Shown here one piece after another: positions 13,852 through 13,900 of a DNA stretch of 13,900 bases (positions are counted from its first letter, which is position 1; each line of letters begins with the position of its first letter). The translations under genes were made by a program, and so were the position numbers. Origin of the DNA: Bacteroidales bacterium (GTDB lineage: Bacteria > Bacteroidota > Bacteroidia > Bacteroidales > UBA1556); contig JAOZKO010000042.1 in assembly GCA_029935325.1 (NCBI GenBank), positions 1 through 13,900 on the forward strand, in the 5' to 3' direction. The notes under the pieces were generated by a model, which saw nothing but the letters and a program-made list of their open reading frames with translations, ran no database searches and was not told the DNA's origin.

Positions 13852-13899
13852 ATCCGCTAAAGGCGGATAACAATAATAGCCATAAGCAAAGCTTATGGT
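13852..13899. repeat. two adjacent hairpins at the right edge
   Basis: ATCCGC (13852-13857) pairs with GCGGAT (13863-13868) around TAAAG. CCATAAGC (13880-13887) pairs with GCTTATGG (13891-13898) around AAA, plus one outer G-T pair. Eleven bases separate them. They could be a terminator pair for a gene beyond the edge, or part of a small interspersed repeat; the window ends too soon to tell. Confidence 0.45.
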
Positions 13900-13900
13900 G

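Overview
The window looks like chromosomal DNA from a Bacteroidota (Bacteroidetes) bacterium. This rests on several things: high A+T content, A-rich leaders without clear Shine-Dalgarno sites before most start codons, promoter-like sites of the Bacteroidetes form (TTTG, about 19-20 bases, TAnnTTTG), a GIN-domain (DUF2807) surface/periplasmic protein, and a three-gene biotin-dependent carboxylase operon of the type used in propionate/succinate metabolism. I see no phage, transposase, CRISPR, tRNA or rRNA.

Layout, left to right. Bases 1-66 hold the last 21 codons of an unidentified plus-strand gene. A minus-strand GIN-domain protein (233-955) follows. Between it and a minus-strand sirtuin deacylase (1285-1971) lies a gene-free stretch with a 13-bp dyad and a striking 10-bp tandem repeat array that abuts the sirtuin stop codon. 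Three plus-strand genes come next: a two-domain malic enzyme (2168-4447), a citrate synthase of the mitochondrial/eukaryotic type (5066-6379) and malate dehydrogenase (6471-7409). The malic enzyme and citrate synthase are separated by about 620 gene-free bases that contain a three-half-site operator-like element. Two terminators separate malate dehydrogenase from a convergent minus-strand operon (11185 down to 7553) for the biotin carboxylase, biotin carrier and carboxyltransferase subunits of a propionyl-CoA-type carboxylase. Divergent from that operon is a stand-alone histidine ammonia-lyase (11576-13099). A small HEAT-repeat protein (13295-13597) with a very good Bacteroidetes promoter and a strong terminator follows. 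The last 240 bases carry no gene but end in two hairpins.

Together the central genes form a C4/C3 acid node. Malate dehydrogenase interconverts malate and oxaloacetate, citrate synthase draws oxaloacetate and acetyl-CoA into the TCA cycle, malic enzyme links malate to pyruvate with NADPH formation, and the carboxylase links propionyl-CoA to methylmalonyl-CoA and so to succinate. Histidine ammonia-lyase could feed carbon in through urocanate, but no other hut gene is present. The sirtuin has the Tyr-x-x-Arg signature of desuccinylases/demalonylases, which would suit a cell rich in acyl-CoA, though that link is inference.

I did not find a convincing new multi-gene system. The most unusual items are the 10-bp, almost G-free repeat array, the operator-like dyads in the long intergenic gaps, the eukaryote-like citrate synthase, and the sirtuin without zinc-binding cysteines.
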